Origin: Melastoma dodecandrum
Lineage: Eukaryota > Streptophyta > Magnoliopsida > Myrtales > Melastomataceae
Direction: 5' to 3'
Assembly: GCA_029817715.1 (NCBI GenBank)
Contig: JARUPY010000474.1
Coordinates: forward strand, 6,324,001 to 6,388,000
DNA: 64,000 nucleotides
In this document: positions 10,285 through 21,399 of the stretch, piece after piece
Layout of the letters: each line of letters starts with the position of its first letter
Position numbering within the stretch: the first letter of the stretch is position 1
Notes under the pieces: generated by a model
Seen by the model: the letters and a program-made list of their open reading frames with translations, nothing else
Databases searched by the model: none
What the model was told of the DNA's origin: nothing
Position numbers and translations under genes: made by a program

Positions 10285-11896
10285 ATGGCGGATCACCAAG
10301 AGGAGGATCAACCCAAGGGAGGCGAGTCCCTCATCGACAAGATATCCGAGAAGATCCACTCCATTGGCAGCGATTCCTCCTCCGATTCCGACGACGATGG
10401 GGCGGCGTCCAAGGCTAAGGACAAGGTTTACCGCCTATTTGGGAGGGAGCAGCCCGTTCACAAGGTCCTCGGCGGCGGAAAGCGTGCGTCCCCCTCCTGG
10501 ATTATCCATCTTTTGTTTCTCCGGGGGTTGGCGGACGAGTGATTGTTTTTTGCTTGTTTTTTGGTGACGGGTTGGGTTTGATTTGAGGTGTTTTTACTGA
10601 TTAGGAGGGCAGTTCGTGGCACTCTTGTTGCTGCTAGCGGTTTTGATCTGCTTACTTGTGGTTGGGGATCTTAGGAATCCGGATCTGGCGATACTTTTCG
10701 CTCGAGGGCTAGTAGTCGTGCCTTTATGGTTTCCTGCAGCGGTGTACTGCGACTTAGTGTACATCGGCATGGCGTGACCTTGTTTGGTCATGGTGATTCT
10801 GCGGAGTTTTGTGTTGCGCTTCCTTTTGTTGAAGTGAACATATGTGGATTACCCTCCCTTGAAATGAGTCCCTTAGTGATCTGAAAGTCAGTGATCTCTC
10901 CAGGAGTTTCTTATCATTAGATATGCTGGCAGTGTTGTGTGGAGCAATGTAGTGCTTGCTGATGTCTGTGAGAACTCGAGAAACATCATCTCATGTTTGA
11001 TTCTATCGGAACAGCTGCTGATCTTCTCCTGTGGAGGGATAAGAAGGTATCTGCTGGTGCTCTCGGTGTGGCCACCGTGGTGTGGATCCTATTTGAGTTG
11101 GTGGAATACCATCTGCTGACTCTGGTTTGTCACGCCTTGATCCTTGCCCTTGCTGTCTTGTTCTTGTGGTCTAATGCAAATGCATTCATCAACAAGTAAG
11201 ATGCCTGCTGCTTACGATTAGTTTTCTTGCCCATCTAGTTTTCATTTATTAATCGGCTGACATCTGTGCGAACTGCTAGGAGCCCGCCTCGAATCCCAGA
11301 GGTGTCTATTCCAGAGCAGCCAGTCATTGAATTCGCCTCTGTTCTCAGAGTGGAGATCAACAGGACTTTTTCTTTACTGCGAGAAATTGCATCAGGAAGG
11401 GATCTTAAGAAGTTTCTGTTGGTATGTTGTCATGTTCAAGACTGGTAAAATTCGTAAAAGGGGCGATCGCCATTTTTGATGACCATGATTAACATAATAC
11501 TTACTGTCACTTGGGAGTTGTAAGTTTGTATTTGGAATTTTTTATGACAAACATAGCTTTGATGTTTTATCAGGCAATTGCTGGATTATGGTTGGTGTCT
11601 ATTGTGGGAAGCCTGTGCAATTTCCTCACCTTGTTCTACATTGGTAATTGTTTTCTCGATTTTGTCAAATCTTTCCCCTTGCCTACTGCGATCTTGGACC
11701 TCCCTCTTATTGCCTGTGTGTCCATGCAGTTTTTGTGTTGCTGCACTCGGTCCCTGTACTGTACGAGAAACACCAAGACAAAGTTGATCCTTTGGCGGAG
11801 AAGGCAGGCATCGAACTGAAGAAGCACTATTCTGTGCTGGACGAGAAGGTTCTAAGTAAGATCCCTCTGGGTGGACTCAAGAATAAGAACGCCTGA
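10285..11896 (+). CDS. Reticulon-like protein (RTNLB), five exons
   Basis: Plant reticulons are ER membrane proteins whose paired hydrophobic hairpins bend the membrane and shape tubules. Exons by GT-AG sites and phase: 10285-10483, 11015-11195, 11280-11421, 11574-11643, 11730-11896, giving 252 residues, typical of the family. The ATG at 10285 has a good context (ATCCATGGCG) and opens [20 protein letters not shown]. The N-terminus is acidic and serine-rich (DSSSDSDDD); the reticulon domain starts near residue 60 ([17 protein letters not shown]), with hydrophobic hairpins about 78-118 and 172-208 separated by a soluble loop with SPPRIPEV. The C-terminus is LKNKNA, not a clear dilysine signal. 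All five junctions keep the frame and no defect is seen. It converges on the CPBP gene about 440 bases downstream. Confidence 0.93.
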
Positions 11897-12335
11897 GGAT
11901 ACCTGTCTCGACTAATGTTTCTGGATCTTGGGTTTCTCTCTTGTCGATGGTTAATGTAGTTGTTCGTCGGAATTCAGTGTTACATGGGCATACTTAGTTG
12001 TGTCGCTTTCCTGGATTTTTGGTCAGGTTGCTTCTGGTTGAATGTATTATTGTACATTTGGTGATTCGCCATACTCTGGATTTTTATTATCTCTTCTCGT
12101 TACCTGCAATTTTGTCCAACAGAAAACTAGTGACATACCGACAAATGGAGAATCCCAGGCACGGTACAATTGAATTTTTGCAAAAAGAATGTTTCTAATT
12201 ATGTTGTCATCCCTTTTATCATTGCGAGAACACCAAGCTTTCAACTTGAGAGAACTATAACTCTTGCCTAATTCGGTCTTGAGTAAAGACCACGCAGTTC
12301 CGGCGACAAATTTACAGATGGGGTTGGCTACGTGT
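11897..12335. other. Spacer between convergent genes
   Basis: About 440 bases, T-rich, holding the 3' ends of the reticulon gene (plus) and the CPBP gene (minus). No further gene seen. Confidence 0.6.
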
Positions 12336-13254
12336 CTACCTAATTAAGCTTGCAAACACAAAAGCATTCCACAGGCTGTGCAGTAGCATGGAAGGCACGA
12401 GATTTCTTGACCGTGTAAATAGGACGCCCATCACCAACCCGAGAAAGATGAGCGGCAGCATCCTCTGCACGTTGAAGTGTGCCAGGGCAAATACAACCGA
12501 GCTGACAATTATGGCGCACCACACAGGCATGTACCTCGTGAGGGAAGGCAGGAGGAAGCCCCGGAACACTACTTCCTCCCAAACGGGCGCACATATTGTG
12601 ACTACAATTGCATAGAGTGCCATCGCCACTGGATCCCTGGCCAGGATTGATTGCTCCACGCTCGAGAGGGTGACGTGTGTAGAGGGCAGTATGGGAAGGA
12701 GGTCAAGGTTGATCTGAGAGAGGCGGTTGATGGCGGGAAACATCAAGCACCCTAGAGCGACGTCAAAGTGCCACTTGCCTTTGAGGCTGAGTCTAAACCA
12801 ATCAGGAGAGAGAGGATAAAATCTCGAGAGACAGCGATGAAGGATGGCTACCCCCGCGATACCTTCGGTGACATCAGTCAAAAGGCTGTAGAGTGCCTGT
12901 CCCCTAAACGTGAGGGCCTCCTTGTTGAAACCAGCCATTTGCACAAAAAATGGGAGTACCCACGTACCGATGAACCAAAAAGAAGTGACCCAGAGAGCCA
13001 TAACCTGCATCAAACAGAAGCGCCTTCATTCACCTAAATTATATAAAGTTCCCGAGAAATCTGTGCAGAGACTTGGAAAAATGATTTGCTTTGTCCAAAA
13101 GAACTGAGGTAGAAGAACAGGCCAATTAAGTCCCATTCAGCAAAGAAAACACCTCTTCAAGGAATAATAAATCCATTTGGATGGAAAAACATGAGAGAGT
13201 ACCTGCAACACAGTTTCTGCAGTCCATGGAACAGACCACCGCTTCCCAATAGCT
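12336..13254 (-). CDS. CPBP (CAAX-type) intramembrane protease, last two exons
   Basis: Plant CPBP proteins are mostly plastid membrane proteins related to CAAX prenyl proteases. Two exons are certain: 13254-13203 (52 nt, reads AIGKRWSVPWTAETVLQ after one base of a split codon) and 13004-12336 (223 codons, starting VMALWVTSFWFIGTW). The catalytic box is VWEEVVFRGF (E-E-x3-R), followed by a second motif with His in FALAHFNVQ and a third in LLHSLWNAF, all intact. Several hydrophobic stretches fit 5-7 membrane spans. The sequence resembles my recollection of the Arabidopsis At5g60750-type CPBP protein. The gene continues upstream; see the candidate 5' exons. Confidence 0.9.
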
Positions 13255-13596
13255 CTGAACAACACATGTGAAGCCTAAAGCAAGAATTGACTCGGAAATG
13301 TCAGATCCTTCAAGAACATGGAGGTCACCCAACCGAACACAGATAGTGAAATCTGATGTGATCTACTAGCCACAGATCAATCACTGTCAAAAACGTTCTC
13401 CACATTTCCAGGCGAAGGTTCCATGCTAAGCATTCCAAAATGCAACTCTCAAATTTCTTTTAAAAAAGGCTCAATTCATCATCAGTGACATTTGCATTCA
13501 TCGCCAAGCCTGCTTGACTTACTTCAAGACTCACAACCGAAATCTATTCATCTCAAGCACAAATGCTCCCTAGTGATGATCATTCACTCTTCCTGA

Positions 13597-13830
13597 GTGT
13601 TTTGGTATGCCGATTGAGCAATGAAATGGAATAAATGCTCATTCCGTTTTGGCCCTGTTTTTAAGGGACCAAACGTTTGAATTGACCGGAATGGAATCAA
13701 GACCACTCCATTCCTTCATCTTTTGGAGGAGATGGCATTCCCTTGAGAGGGCGAAGGAGTGCCATTCTATTCCGTTCCCTTCCTCATTCTATTACAATAC
13801 CCCTACCATTCCTCAAACCAAACAATTAAA
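13597..13830. mobile_element. MITE-like insertion rich in GGAATGG motifs
   Basis: About 230 bases with repeated GGAATGG / CCATTCC words (CCGGAATGGAATC, CACTCCATTCC, TTCCGTTCCC) and ends that pair loosely: TTTTGGTATGCCGATTGAG on the left against the complement of CATTCCTCAAACCAAACAA on the right. This is the look of a widespread plant MITE type. It lies in a CPBP intron, upstream of the 52-nt exon. Exact ends and target duplication are not certain. Confidence 0.55.
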
Positions 13831-13914
13831 GTATTCAATCCCGGTCACCACACGACAGTTTATATCCCCACAAAAAAGTCTCATATACTCCCACTAAAAG
13901 AACTCCAAAACAAC

Positions 13915-14113
13915 AACTAGATTACTTCTTGTGCTTCCTGGTCCAATCAGAACTTGTTTCCCGGACTGTACCCACAAGAACAAAGCATGTACTGTCCTAA
14001 TACTGGCCTGGCCTAAGTTCATCTTTATTGGATCCCTACACCAAGGTGTCCCTATTACAGTCAGGTGCCTCTCTTGATTTACAGATATCTCCACAACCCC
14101 ATCTTTCTGGGAT
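13915..14113 (-). other. Possible additional CPBP exon (uncertain)
   Basis: On minus, an acceptor-like GATCCCAG at about 14114-14121 is followed by about 70 open codons (KDGVVEISVNQERHLTVIG onward). A phase-2 exon is needed between 14204 and 13254 to join the flanking exons, and this is the only open stretch in the right place, but I do not recognise the peptide as CPBP sequence. It may be intronic. Confidence 0.25.
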
Positions 14114-14203
14114 CAAAAGAAAGAGCATATCTACCTATCTCGGGAATTATTCTGTCAACCCAGTAAAATAGACTAAAAAAAGAAGAAAATCATACTGAAT
14201 TAC

Positions 14204-14623
14204 CTCTCTAGACCTCACTTTCCAGTCCTTCTTAACAGTCACTCCAGGATTCAGTCCCAGCTTCGTGCAATCCTCCGTTGCCCCATGCCCAAGCAAGCTA
14301 CAATCGGGCAATCCCGTACCCAATTCCCCGTCTCGGTCCTGGTCCCTAAAGCACGAAATTCTCCAATTCTGCCCGCATCAACAACACATGAAAAAGTAAA
14401 GACATTAGGAACGACAGCTCGACCGAATCCCGAATCGAAGACAGGACACAAATCGACTCACGGTCCGAGGAGAAATAGAACGCAGACGAACAGAACGGGG
14501 AGGCAGCGACGGCAGAGCCAACGACGAGGGGGGATGGAGGCTGGGAACCCTAGGTCGAACCGGGGATGCAGAAGGCGGAGAGGGGCGTTTGGCTAACGAA
14601 TGGGAGCAAAAAGCGCCCCACAT
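14204..14623 (-). CDS. Candidate 5' exons of the CPBP gene (transit peptide region)
   Basis: Two exons fit by splice sites and phase: 14623-14462 (54 codons from ATG, MWGAFCSHSLAKRPSPPSAS and onward, rich in Ser, Pro, Arg and ending SISPRT before GTGAGT) and 14368-14204 (55 codons, NWRISCFRDQ to KKDWKVRSRE before GTAATT). Both are phase 0. The composition of the first suits a plastid transit peptide. They lie on the same strand about 0.95 kb upstream of the certain CPBP exons. The joining exon between them and 13254 is not resolved, so the complete protein cannot be stated. The start codon is the best in-frame choice; an upstream in-frame ATG exists at 14683. Confidence 0.6.
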
Positions 14624-14699
14624 CAGAGAAGAATTACCCCAAACACAAAAAGACCAGACACCCAAAATCAGATTAACAACCAACCCATTTGTAATTGTA

Positions 14700-15300
14700 T
14701 CATATCAGTTGATGATACATACCCTTCAATGATTTCGACCGTTTTGTTCTTCTACAAATTTTCCATCCAAAAATTAAACAACTATTTTTTTCTTGTTAAT
14801 CCTCAATCATTTTTCTTTTCGTAAATAAATTTTTGGTTAATACTATTGGAACATACCTCTTCCTCTTGACTATTCTTTTTTAAAAAAAAAAAAAAAATAT
14901 GGAACAACTAATACGTAAAACATGAGTAAAATTTTATTTACTAAATTTTTGTTAATATTTTTTAACAATATATTTTGTAAATAATAAAATATACGTTGAC
15001 GTGGTTTCCTCATTTTAATTTTACATTAAATTTGTACTTTATGAAATTTTTGTACTTTTTTGTAACAACATACAAAAATTTAAATATTCCGTATTTAGAT
15101 TTTAAATTCAAATATATTACCAATTCAACCTCAAAAAATAATTTATATTTTACAAATTGTTTTTTTTTACCAAATTTCGTAGTTGTAACCGATATTTTGT
15201 CAATTATTCAGTGTTTTGTATTTTTTTTTAGCATAAACTTAGATAAATTAAGAAGAATTTTTTTTACATAAGTTGAAAAAAGTGTCAATATTGTAAAAGT
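14700..15300. other. AT-rich stretch, no gene
   Basis: Very AT-rich, with a poly-A run near 14881-14897 and many T runs. It separates the CPBP gene promoter from the pararetrovirus. Such AT-rich DNA is a usual landing place for endogenous plant pararetroviruses. Confidence 0.6.
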
Positions 15301-15354
15301 AACTAAATATGGAACCAGCCTTCTGAACAGGTAGTTCCAGTAAGAGAACCAGCC

Positions 15355-16803
15355 TTGACCAAGGAAATCAAACCAGCAATCAGTTGTGCTCAAGAGGCCT
15401 GCACAATAGTAGCCCCTGTAGAAGCTTTTCCCACAATCATGATGATAGGTAAACCTGGTTTAAATTTTCCTTCACTTAATGAGCAGACTATTGATAATGT
15501 GCGATATTGTGCAAAGATTCCTGTCCCTACAGAGCTTGACAAAAACGGGAATCCCATAAGAAACAGCGTTGCAGAAACTGTCTTGAATCGGCAAAGCCAG
15601 AATGCCTTAGCCCAGAATTCAGCCTTGAATACTATCTGCCATAAAATTGACGATATCCATGAGAATTTGGCAGGAAAGGAAAATAGGCTTTCAGACAAGA
15701 TGGATTCTCAGCACACACGGACTCTGGAGACATTAAACGCTGTCCAAAAACGGTTAGATAAGTATGAGAAAGGTATTTTTCCCGCTCATTTCAGGTCTGA
15801 CCCAGAGGCTGAGATAGCCAAACTCAAAAGACAAATAAAGATCATAGAGGACAAACAGGTAGACTTATCAGAGAAGCCAAACATGGCTAGCTTTCTAAGC
15901 TTTGGAAGAGCCAAGTCTACTACTTCGAGTTTTGATCTTGACCCCAGACCTAAACCTTATATTTCTGACATCTTGGACTTTGGAAGAAGTATTGTCCCCT
16001 ATGTGCAGGAACAGGAAACAATGCATCCTATTTTTGGCCAAATGGAAAAAAAGGACCTAGCCGAACTAAGAAATATTGTTCGGGATCAACAAAGGCAAAA
16101 TAGGAAGCGTGAGGCGATCAGGGAAGGAAAGAAGAACGCAGAAGGTTCCAGACCTTCAGCGAAACACAGAGCCTCTAGATCCTCCAGTCCAGATACAGAC
16201 TCAGGTCAGTTTCCCCATACCCAGCAATTAATGATTAAGATGGATCATCTTAAGGTACATCCAAAGGTGACAACCCCAAATTGGGTAACTTCAACAATTC
16301 CTACTCCGTCAACAACACCTTCAGAAAACTATACCGATTCAGACGGATATAAGGATGATTCTATTAGAAGGTACTTTGAAAAATCACCACAGTTTGTGCC
16401 GCCACAGATTTTGATGACAATAGGTAATGAGAAGACTGAAGGGTCTGAAGAATCAGACAAGTCATCAGAACAGATGTCATCAGATGATGATACCTCAGGA
16501 GCTACTGAGGACACATCAGGAGACTTTATAGAATCAGAAGAGGCGCCCCAAATCTTCATGGCTGACAGAGATGACCAAGAGCCTATGGCTGAAGAACAAT
16601 CGTCAGAAGAAGCCAACGAGAGGCCTCAGCCTACTATCAGAAATAGTGAAGGGATTAACAATATCAAGTTCACATTTGATGATATCCCTTACCACAAATG
16701 GCCACAGCGCATACAAGACTTTTATGCGTGGTGTTTGCATAAGAGATTCACTGTTTATAACAATGCTGACATTCTTGCTGACATGATGTCCAGATTCACA
16801 TGA
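15355..16803 (+). pseudogene. Pararetrovirus polyprotein: linker and N-terminal coat region
   Basis: A 482-codon open frame. Residues about 70-160 are heptad-like and charged (likely coiled coil, LETLNAVQKRLDKYEKG). A long Ser/Glu/Asp-rich stretch follows (about 350-430), typical of the variable acidic part before the caulimovirid coat protein, and then a conserved-looking block with FDDIPYHKWPQRIQDFYAWC near residue 450. Reading continues to the left of the ATG (to about 15310), so the ATG is internal to a longer polyprotein whose upstream part is missing on this strand. It ends at a TGA inside the coat-protein domain. Confidence 0.75.
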
Positions 16804-17510
16804 ACCCTCCTAGTCTGGTGGACGCTGTTTCCAGAACAAACTCAGATACAAATGCTGAGTGTTCCCTTGCAGGAATTCATGTTCAATCTCCATGCTCATT
16901 TCATTAGAAATTCAAACAACATACTGGAAGAGAAACGTACCGAGTTCTTCCAGCGTAAGTGTTGTTCTTACAAGGTCAGAGATTTGGACAAGCACTACCA
17001 AAGGTTATTGCACTTATTCATTCACTTAGGTGGTAATGATTCTTTAAAGCCAGTATTTTTATCATCTATACCATCCTCAATATCAGCTATGGTAGAAAAG
17101 AGTCTGACCGGTAAATAGTTGAGAGTTACTGACTTGACAGTTGGACAGATCCAGCAGGAAATTCATTTAGGAGTCAGTGAACTCTGTCAAAGGAAAGAAA
17201 TAATCCAAGGATTCCTAAAACAGGATAAGAGGCTTGATTAGGTTTGCAGGACCAAGACAAGCAGGTACAAGATTAAATGTACCTCTAAAGATTTATGTTC
17301 TTGTGCTCCAGGGACTAAACCCTCTAAGCCAAAATTCAGAAAGAAAGATCGTCGCAGATTCGAAAGAAACCCAAGTAAACCACGACGGGCTCCTAGAAAA
17401 TGGAAAAATTCCTCCGTTTCAAGAAGAAAAGAAATCCTCAAAGAAAGATGACCAGGTGCTTTATTTGCAATAAGTAGGGACATTTTGCAAGGAATTGTCC
17501 TAAAGGACAA
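16804..17510 (+). pseudogene. Pararetrovirus coat protein and zinc knuckle, broken
   Basis: The coat protein continues after the stop in pieces: 16852-17118 (FNLHAHFIRNSNNILEEKR onward), then a frame with two more stops, then a Lys/Arg-rich basic tract around 17320-17440, and finally a CCHC knuckle at about 17455-17500 with a stop codon between its second Cys and its His. A nucleic-acid-binding knuckle of this kind ends the coat protein in Caulimoviridae. Confidence 0.75.
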
Positions 17511-18120
17511 AAGAAGTTGGTCGCCCAGATAGAAAAATACTCTGGGACTTTTTTGAAAGATGATGATTTAGAATCAATTTTCTCCTTAGAAGATGAACCG
17601 TCCTCACATACCGTTTGCTGCCTTGAAGGATACTATACAGATTACAGCACAGATGACACCCAGTCTTCTTCATATGAAGGACAACACAAGAGGATTTGCA
17701 CCATCAATGCTTATCCTAGCCCAGAGCATATAAGAGAAAACTTTCCTCTCCTACCCTCAAGGAGAGTCCCTATAGATGAATCCAACATAGGAGAAGTACA
17801 GATCGAAAATGCAGAAAGCACTGAAAATGAAGAAAGCTCTCAACTACTCAAGGACAAGGAAATTCCGCTCATAGCAGCAACACATGTTGCCCCACATATA
17901 AAGGTGCAGGTATACTTTTCAATGTATCACAGACCGGTAACTGCGATTGCCTTTATTGACACAGGTGCTGCATCAACCCAGCGATCGTACCTCAAGAATT
18001 CCTTGTTCCCCACCAAAAGTCATCCATTGCTGCATCGGGTGATTTATTCTATACTCACTATAAGACTAAAAGCCTTTTCATAATTGCACCATTAAGGCTT
18101 CATTATATGCCACTGATCTT
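17511..18120 (+). pseudogene. Pararetrovirus aspartic protease region, frameshifted
   Basis: The 188-codon frame 17517-18083 begins just past the zinc knuckle, has an acidic spacer, and reaches AIAFIDTGAAST, the retropepsin active site (D-T-G-A), at about residue 150. The frame changes immediately after it, and the remainder of the domain is recognisable in another frame up to about 18120. Confidence 0.8.
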
Positions 18121-18645
18121 CCTGGAAGAGACATAGTGTTAGGATGGAATTTAATGCAGCAGCTGCCAGAGCTAAACATCTTGACTATGGGACTCAAGTA
18201 CCATGGAAACTTCAAACCATACACGGTACTTACCCGAATGTTTTCCATTGAGCCTGCAGAACAGGCAAGACAACTATTTAGCTCATCTTTTGCAGAAAAC
18301 CATACTGAGTTTTTACAGAAATGCCCGAATCCTTTATGGAAAAACCAAGAGTTTTTTGTGAGTCTGTCCTTCAAACAGAATGAGGACATCAACCCTACCA
18401 AGGCAAGTCATTCTGGTATGAAACCTGATGATGCTCACCTAGCTCGAGAAGAATGTTTCTCTTTGATGCAACAGGGTTTGATAGAGCAGTCGAACTCACA
18501 GTGGGCATGTGAAGCGTTCTATGTTAACAAGCGTTCAGAACAGATCAGAGGTAAGAAAAGGTTAGTCATCAACTACCAACCTCTGAATCACTTCCTACAA
18601 GATGACAAGTTCCCCTTGCCAAATAGAACATTTCTATAACAGGGT
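18121..18645 (+). pseudogene. Pararetrovirus reverse transcriptase, N-terminal part only
   Basis: The frame 18136-18639 holds the start of a caulimovirid RT: MKPDDAHLAREECFSLMQQG, a WACEAFYVNKRSE block and KRLVINYQPLNHFLQDDKFP. Similarity stops at about 18645, before the catalytic Asp-Asp motif; RNase H is absent. The break coincides with the inversion junction, so loss of the palm comes from the rearrangement and not from point decay. Confidence 0.85.
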
Positions 18646-20057
18646 AGTACATTGGAGGGTTGTTTCTTTGGCTTTTGCTTCTTGGCCTTTTCCATTAGGA
18701 ATTGCCAATCCCCATAGCTTTCCTGTCTGGAGGAAACTGGGATTTCCGGGGCAGTATCTGGCTCATCGTCCTGATGCGGCTTATCATCCTGATCATTATC
18801 ATCTTCACTGTCACTGTCAGAATCAGGAAGATTTCTATATTCTGACCTTTTCTTCCTGTTGCGTCTGGATGAGGGACACTCGTCCTCATTGTCGCTGTAG
18901 ATGTAGTTTCCATTGAGGTAGTCATTCTTGCCACCACAAATATCTGAGTTGCAAATATCCCAGTAGCAGTGATCTGTGTGTGGGTCTCTGAAGTGATACG
19001 CTGGTCTTCCCTGTCCATCAAAAGAATGGATTATTGCGTTCAAGCAATCTGGTTTCCTACGCTTCGGGACCGGCTGCATCATGAATATTGTTGGGAATAT
19101 AGAAGGTGTAGGTGCATCCTTATCATGCGAGTGGTCAAACTTGATGGTGACAGTCCCATCCTTCTCTCTGATGAACTTTGATTCAGAGGATTGTATAGGT
19201 TTGACGTGCTGCTGCAGCTGTTCATAATTTGTGATCCATCTCTCTGGTAAAAGCTTCTTGAGTAGCTCTCCTCTGGTAATCTGTCTGGGGACATGTAAAC
19301 AAGTAGGAGCTTGTGTATGGTGATAATCAGCAGAAATTATCAGGGCATCATTGTCATCATTAGGAACTTTAAGATCTAATGCATGGTTCTGTACTCTATA
19401 TGACATCTGGTAATGGAGTGTTGCTTCAATAGAATTGGGATCCTGCGGAGGGCCGGCTATTTGGATCTGAACCTGCAAGGCTGTTAAGATCTTTGGATCC
19501 TGTAGAGACATGCAGAAATTTGGATAAAGAGTCACAAAGACAGTTCCTGCATTGAGAGTGGTCTCTATAGTTCCTATGCATGCATGCTGATATTCCACAT
19601 ATCTGGAGTCTAAAAGGGCCATTCTGGCTGTAACAGGCAGTCCTTTCCTTCCATGATAGGTAAGTGCCAGTCTGATTGCACCGAAGTGGAGGTGAGTATA
19701 TCCCTTCTGGGACCACTGTCTAGGAAAGTCTGCAGGCAGTTGGAGTGACACAAACTGCTCTCTCTGCGTAGCCCAAATTGGGTGTTGACTGAATTTACTT
19801 GTCTGAATGTATTCAAGATCTTGAGAACTGGGTTGACGGATAAGGGTTCTTATCCTTCTAATGGGGCTAGAGGATGGTTTGCTAAAAGCGGTGTATGGGT
19901 TGAGAAGTGGTATGGTGGTGTCGAAAATTTGGTTGTTGTTTGAGGTATCTTGATAGGAAATCTCATACAAGCCATCTAACCTGTCAGAGGTGGATTTTCG
20001 AAAAGAATGGCAAGTATCTAATGTGATGGGAGCGGTCATCACTGTAGGGCTATCCAT
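18588..20057 (-). pseudogene. Pararetrovirus movement protein region (30K family)
   Basis: A 489-codon open frame on minus, starting at the first ATG after the primer site and leader. Residues about 100-230 contain the conserved core of plant 30K-type movement proteins as found in Caulimoviridae (LDSRYVEYQHACIGTIETTL, then a YPNFCMSLQDP block and LHYQMSYRVQNHALDL). Such proteins widen plasmodesmata for cell-to-cell spread. An acidic tail follows (DSDSDSEDDNDQDD). The last about 20 codons run into the reversed RT segment, so the true similarity ends near 18646. The frame has no internal stop and is the best-kept part of the locus. It is opposite in strand to the capsid-pol part. Confidence 0.8.
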
Positions 20058-20165
20058 GGCATTTAAGGCAAGGTGCTTCTCCAGGTAGGGTTCTTAGTCT
20101 CTTTCTCTCTCCCTCAAAAAGAATAAAAAAAATAAGTTTAGCACACTGTAATTAAAACAAACTGG

Positions 20166-20177
20166 GCCCTGATACCA
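20166..20177 (-). promoter_or_regulatory. Pararetrovirus minus-strand primer site (tRNA-Met)
   Basis: On minus the bases read TGGTATCAGGGC, one change from the canonical tRNA-Met complement. It lies about 110 bases upstream of the movement-protein ATG, the usual place in Caulimoviridae. Confidence 0.8.
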
Positions 20178-20386
20178 GGGGGTACGACTATCACAAACAA
20201 CTCTGGATATACATGGACAATGGAGTACATAAGGAAATACTGGAGAAAGAGTTGTACAAGATAGAAGCTTCGATCACAAGAACAGTACAACTAACATGAT
20301 AATTGTACAGGGTCGGTGAAAACATGGTCCAGGAATGGATGCGTAAACTTGAAAAAGCTTGAGGACATATTCAATGATGCACTTGC

Positions 20387-20394
20387 TATATATA
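20387..20394 (-). promoter_or_regulatory. TATA-like box of the minus-strand viral segment
   Basis: GCATTATATATAGC on minus lies about 210 bases before the primer site. The spacing suits a pregenomic RNA promoter and leader. Function is inferred from position only. Confidence 0.5.
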
Positions 20395-20461
20395 ATGCAA
20401 ATTTTTCAGAAATCTTATAAACAAAGAGTCGGAAAATACAGCGGAAGAAAGTAGCTGGAAC

Positions 20462-20842
20462 TCATGCAGAGTTCCAATATAGATATTTCTTACGGTACCA
20501 GATAAGGAACCTACGATACTGCATATGAGCTCTAAGCTTATTAAGGCAGCGCATACGAGGTTCATCATAAGGATAGAGGTACCAATTTCTATCAGGGTCA
20601 TCTGATCCATCATAGGCAAGATGTGCCTGGACCCTTTTAAGTATACACTTAATAGTCTTATCTTGGATATACCTATTCAGCCACTGGATGTAGAAATGGA
20701 TACGCTTTAGGTGTCTGGGGCATCTCCAAGAAGGTTCTTCTCTTTCGAATTCAATGATCCTAGTGATAAAATGATTATACAACCTCCAGTTGTCTGGGAA
20801 AGGTGGCCTGCATAGGCAGTGTCGTCTTGGAGGAAGTCTCAT
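20462..20842 (-). CDS. 126-codon frame in the viral segment, function unknown
   Basis: Starts MRLPPRRHCLCRPPF and is rich in Arg, Tyr and Trp (for example HLKRIHFYIQWLNRYIQ and RRFLIWYRKKYLYW), so strongly basic. It lies on the same strand as the movement protein and just upstream of the viral TATA box and primer site, the place where some members of the family carry a second small gene of unknown role. Its length and single frame argue for former coding use. I do not recognise a domain. The start lies at the right-hand inversion junction, so the N-terminus may not be original. Confidence 0.45.
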   Translation of the reverse strand: MRLPPRRHCLCRPPFPDNWRLYNHFITRIIEFEREEPSWRCPRHLKRIHFYIQWLNRYIQDKTIKCILKRVQAHLAYDGSDDPDRNWYLYPYDEPRMRCLNKLRAHMQYRRFLIWYRKKYLYWNSA

Positions 20843-20845
20843 CCC

Positions 20846-21360
20846 TTCTTATGCTATCAGCTTCAAGCCTCGACCGGTGCCTGACAGCCCTCCTGGCTTT
20901 GGTGGCAAGTGGTCCTCCGAAATAGATAGCCTTACAATTCACAGGATGTTACTATTCCAAGAAAACTGCTTCCTAATACAAGAAACCTTAACAAGAGAAC
21001 AAAGGAATAGCCGCCCATGTGAAGATAAGGTTTTGAAGATAAGGTCGGCAGAAGCAGCCAAACAACTTTTTGGAAAGCTGCAAGATTCCTTAGCGATAAG
21101 GCCACTAATGTTTTTTAGCTTTTAGCTCCACTAATCTTTTAGCTTTACCTTTTTACAAAGGCTTCGTGGAAAAACCACAGCCAAGCTTTTCTAGCTTAGC
21201 TTGTATTATAAATAGCCGCTCCCATTCATGGAGTTCGGCAGAGCGAATTCGAGCAATACATAGAGAAAAACCATTTGAGTTTTCCGATCCATGGCTTTCT
21301 AAGTTTCTCAAAGATGTTATCCAGGGTAGTGGTCTCTTAGGCTGCAATCTCTCATGAATC
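20846..21360 (+). promoter_or_regulatory. Plus-strand viral promoter-like segment
   Basis: The segment has TATAAATAG at 21207-21215, preceded by a stretch with repeated TTTTAGCTTT/TTTAGCTTTA words (about 21110-21150) and followed by a leader with short upstream ATGs. This resembles a caulimovirid pregenomic promoter and leader. It is opposite to the TATA box at 20387-20394. Similarity ends near 21360. Confidence 0.5.
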
Positions 21361-21399
21361 TCCTCGTTTTATTTTACAAAATTCGATGCTCGATATAAC

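Noticed and set aside
14285..14596. Plus-strand 103-codon Arg-rich frame
   Set aside because: It is antisense to the candidate CPBP 5' exons, whose splice sites and phases agree on minus.
18588..18645. C-terminal 20 codons of the minus-strand movement-protein frame as real protein
   Set aside because: They are the reverse strand of the plus-strand RT segment, read through the inversion junction.
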